Assembly (NCBI GenBank): GCA_034927775.1
Contig: JAYFPL010000021.1
Span: 1 to 8,422, forward strand
DNA from: IOR16 sp034927775
GTDB lineage: Bacteria > Bacillota > Clostridia > Peptostreptococcales > Anaerovoracaceae
Direction of reading: 5' to 3'
Length of the DNA: 8,422 bases
Shown here: positions 6,348 through 8,422 of the stretch, piece after piece
How the letters are laid out: every line of letters starts with the position of its first letter
Position numbering within the stretch: the first letter of the stretch is position 1
The notes under the pieces: model-generated
Seen by the model: only the letters and a program-made list of their open reading frames with translations
Database searches by the model: none
What the model was told of the DNA's origin: nothing
Program-made: the position numbers and the translations under genes

Positions 6348-6581
6348 ATGAATACTTTAAAAGGAGTAAAATGTGGGCAGACTGTGATAGTTAAAAAGCT
6401 CCACGGTGAAGGGGCAGTCAAACGCAGAATTATGGATATGGGTATTACAAAAGGAAGCGAAGTATATATTCGAAAGGTGGCACCATTGGGTGACCCCATT
6501 GAAGTTAATGTTCGGGGTTATGAATTGTCAATTCGGAAAGCGGATGCGGCAATGATTGAGGTTGAATTAGAATTTTGTTAA
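6348..6581 (+). CDS. feoA: FeoA-family ferrous iron transport accessory protein (second copy)
   Basis: This 77-residue cytosolic protein is of the same SH3-like FeoA family but clearly diverged from its neighbour. Features are GQTVIVKKLHGEGAVKRRIMDMGITKGSEVYIRKVAPLGDPIEVNVRGYELSIRKADAAMIEV, including RRIMDMG, the PLGDP turn and YELSIRKADA, all classic FeoA motifs. It looks closer to canonical FeoA than the first copy, which lacks the PLGDP-type turn. AAAGGAG (6334-6340) lies 7 bases before the ATG. Tandem FeoA genes ahead of feoB recur in Firmicutes; the two may have different roles, for example one binding FeoB and the other another partner, which is inference. An 87-base gap with a third operator separates it from feoB. 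Confidence 0.93.
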   Translation: MNTLKGVKCGQTVIVKKLHGEGAVKRRIMDMGITKGSEVYIRKVAPLGDPIEVNVRGYELSIRKADAAMIEVELEFC

Positions 6582-6633
6582 GTTAATAAATTTTTACTGA
6601 ATTAAAAAGAAGTAGATATTTTTTTTGATAATA
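6582..6633 (+). promoter_or_regulatory. Possible weak internal promoter upstream of feoB
   Basis: This very AT-rich stretch includes GATAAT (6627-6632), ending one base before the third feo palindrome, and a TTTACT/GATATT pair (6593-6598 and 6615-6620, 16-base spacer). Neither has a good -35 and -10 together. No convincing terminator hairpin precedes the T run at 6619-6626. The adjacent operator is the main reason to suspect a start here. Confidence 0.25.
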
Positions 6634-6651
6634 GGTTAGCGTATGCTAACA
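6634..6651 (+). promoter_or_regulatory. Feo operator 3, directly upstream of feoB
   Basis: GGTTAGC-GTAT-GCTAACA is a third copy of the feo palindrome, differing from operator 2 at a single base in the 4-base centre. It ends 17 bases before the feoB start and just before its ribosome site AAGGAGG (6656-6662). An operator inside the cluster implies local control of feoB, either of an internal promoter or by roadblock of transcription from upstream. Confidence 0.72.
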
Positions 6652-6668
6652 AATTAAGGAGGATAAGA

Positions 6669-8422
6669 ATGTTAAAGATTGCTCTTGTCGGTAATCCGAA
6701 CAGCGGTAAAACAACGTTGTTTAATGCCCTTACAGGGTCAAAGCAATATGTAGGCAATTGGCCCGGCGTTACGGTAGAAAAAAAAGAAGGAAGGATCAAA
6801 GGACAGAAAGAAATACGGTTGATTGATTTACCCGGAATTTATTCTCTTTCCCCATATACATTAGAAGAGGTTGTATCGAGAAATTATTTGCTAGATGAAA
6901 AACCGGATGCCATAATAAATATTGTTGATGGATCAAATTTAGAACGCAATTTGTATTTGACGACACAGCTTGAAGAGCTTGGCATTCCTATGATTGTTGC
7001 AATTAATATGATGGATGTTGTGAATAAAAATGGAGATAAGATTGATTGTTCAAAATTATCGAAGTCTCTTGGATGTCCGGTAATTCCGATTTCCGCAATG
7101 AAAGGTGAAGGAATTTCTGACTTGATTGAACAGGCTGTTTCCATTGCAAATACTGTTAGAACTACTGATTTTTCAAAGCGCTTTTCAACACAGGTGGAAA
7201 ATGTACTTTCTGAGATTCAAAAGCAGCTTCCGAATGAAATTGAGGAAAAACAGAGACGTTGGTATGCGGTTAAGCTTTTTGAAAGGGATGAGAAAGTAAT
7301 ACAGCAAATAAAAAAATCAACCCAAATAGAAGCATTGGTGAATGAAATGGAAATGGCAATGGAGGATGATTCAGAGAGCATCATCACAAATGAACGATAC
7401 CAATATATTACTTCTTTGATTCAAAAGTGTTATCAGAAAAAAAACAAATCCAAAATATCAACATCGGATAAAATTGATAGAGTGGTTACGAATCGATTTT
7501 TAGCTCTCCCTATTTTTGCTGTAATTATGTTTTTTGTATATTACATATCAATCACAACGATTGGAGATTTAGTAACGGTATTTACAAACGATACTTTATT
7601 TGGTGCTTGGATCTCTGAAACACTGGCAGCCTGGATGGAAACAATTGGTGTTAGCACTTGGCTGATTGGATTAACTGTGGATGGCATCGTTGGTGGAGTT
7701 GGAGCAGTACTTGGATTTGTTCCGCAAATGTTTATTCTTTTTGCTATGCTTGCAGTATTAGAGGAATGTGGGTATATGGCTCGTGTAGCTTTCATTATGG
7801 ATCGCGTATTTCGGAAGTTTGGACTTTCCGGAAAATCCTTTATTCCAATGTTGATTGGAACAGGCTGCGGCATTCCAGGGATTATGGCATCTCGAACCAT
7901 TGAAAATGAAAACGATCGCAGAATGACAATTATGATAACGACCTTTATGCCTTGCGGAGCAAAGATGCCAATAGTAGCATTGATAGCAGGCGCCTTATTT
8001 GGAGGAGCTTGGTGGGTTGCACCGTCAGCCTATTTTATTGGAGTTGCGGCTGTTATTATATCAGGGCTTCTTTTAAAGAAAACAAAAATGTTTGCAGGCA
8101 AACCTGCGCCGTTTGTTATGGAGCTTCCGGCTTATCATATGCCTACCCTCGGAAGTGTTTTAAGAAGTATGTGGGAACGTGGAAGTTCGTTTATTAGAAA
8201 AGCCGGAACGATTATATTACTTGCCAGTGTGTTAATTTGGTTCCTTTCTTCGTTTGGAATGGTAGATGGATCTTTGCAGATGGTCGAAAATATGGATGAA
8301 AGTATTTTGGCAATCATCGGAGGATGGATTGCTCCAATCTTTGCACCATTAGGTTTTGGAGCTTGGCAAAGTGCGGTCGCTACAATAATGGGATTGGTTG
8401 CAAAGGAAGAAGTTGTTGGGGT
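6669..8422 (+). CDS. feoB: Ferrous iron transporter FeoB (3' end outside window)
   Basis: FeoB imports Fe2+ across the cytoplasmic membrane and carries an N-terminal cytosolic GTPase domain. The visible 584 codons are open to the right edge. The G domain has G1 GNPNSGKT (8-15), G2 NWPGVTVEKKEG (30-41), G3 DLPG (53-56), G4 NMMD (113-116) and G5 SAMKGEG (142-148). A helical linker follows to about 270, and the membrane region starts near 276. Gate 1 contains VPQMFILFAMLAVLEECGYMAR and GTGCGIPG with Cys400. Gate 2 contains TTFMPCGAKMP with Cys429. These correspond in position and 29-residue spacing to Cys403 and Cys432 of E. coli FeoB as I recall them. The gate residues GCGIP and PCGAK differ from the enterobacterial GCNVP form. 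The C-terminal membrane helices are cut off. AAGGAGG (6656-6662) sets the ATG at 6669. It shares the cluster with two feoA genes and has its own upstream operator. Confidence 0.96.
   Translation, partial: MLKIALVGNPNSGKTTLFNALTGSKQYVGNWPGVTVEKKEGRIKGQKEIRLIDLPGIYSLSPYTLEEVVSRNYLLDEKPDAIINIVDGSNLERNLYLTTQLEELGIPMIVAINMMDVVNKNGDKIDCSKLSKSLGCPVIPISAMKGEGISDLIEQAVSIANTVRTTDFSKRFSTQVENVLSEIQKQLPNEIEEKQRRWYAVKLFERDEKVIQQIKKSTQIEALVNEMEMAMEDDSESIITNERYQYITSLIQKCYQKKNKSKISTSDKIDRVVTNRFLALPIFAVIMFFVYYISITTIGDLVTVFTNDTLFGAWISETLAAWMETIGVSTWLIGLTVDGIVGGVGAVLGFVPQMFILFAMLAVLEECGYMARVAFIMDRVFRKFGLSGKSFIPMLIGTGCGIPGIMASRTIENENDRRMTIMITTFMPCGAKMPIVALIAGALFGGAWWVAPSAYFIGVAAVIISGLLLKKTKMFAGKPAPFVMELPAYHMPTLGSVLRSMWERGSSFIRKAGTIILLASVLIWFLSSFGMVDGSLQMVENMDESILAIIGGWIAPIFAPLGFGAWQSAVATIMGLVAKEEVVG

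Noticed and set aside
7541..7900. A 119-codon minus-strand open frame within feoB
   Set aside because: It is antisense to well-conserved FeoB coding sequence and shows no ribosome site or recognisable domain.

Overview
The window is AT-rich and densely packed, with every supported gene on the + strand. It has strong purine-rich ribosome binding sites, sigma-A type promoters, a T-box riboswitch and hairpin/U-tract terminators. All of this fits a low-GC Firmicute. A rubredoxin-containing flavoprotein, a Feo ferrous-iron system with two FeoA proteins and a short-chain fatty acid transporter point to an anaerobic Clostridia-type organism. No species can be named from the sequence alone.

Layout. 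(1) Positions 2-811 hold the C-terminal three quarters of mtnA (methylthioribose-1-phosphate isomerase), cut by the left edge. (2) Positions 838-1158 hold a sigma-A promoter and a complete T-box leader whose specifier reads as UAC (tyrosine), ending in an intrinsic terminator. A 40-bp array of five degenerate octamers follows, then an SSS-family sodium:solute symporter (1230-2753). (3) A separate promoter with a possible CcpA site precedes an AtoE-type short-chain fatty acid transporter (2963-4309), closed by a strong terminator. (4) A single-gene unit (4502-5920) encodes a rubredoxin-like domain fused to a glutamate-synthase-type FMN/3Fe-4S domain, with its own promoter and terminator. (5) A feoA-feoA-feoB cluster (6113 to the right edge) is driven by a strong promoter at 5974-6002. 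feoB is cut by the window end after 584 codons.

How the parts work together. The window is a series of short transcription units, not one pathway. The T-box should couple expression of the SSS transporter to uncharged tRNA, most likely tRNA-Tyr, which makes that protein a candidate tyrosine or aromatic amino acid importer. The feo cluster carries three near-identical palindromes of the form GGTTAGC-N4-GCTAAC. Two are at the main promoter and one lies directly upstream of feoB. They look like operators for a metal-responsive repressor, and the internal copy suggests feoB is controlled separately from the feoA genes.

Nothing here looks like a mobile element, CRISPR array, phage or defence system. 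The observations most worth follow-up are the tyrosine T-box on a SSS symporter, the three-operator feo layout, and the short-loop rubredoxin/glutamate-synthase-like fusion.
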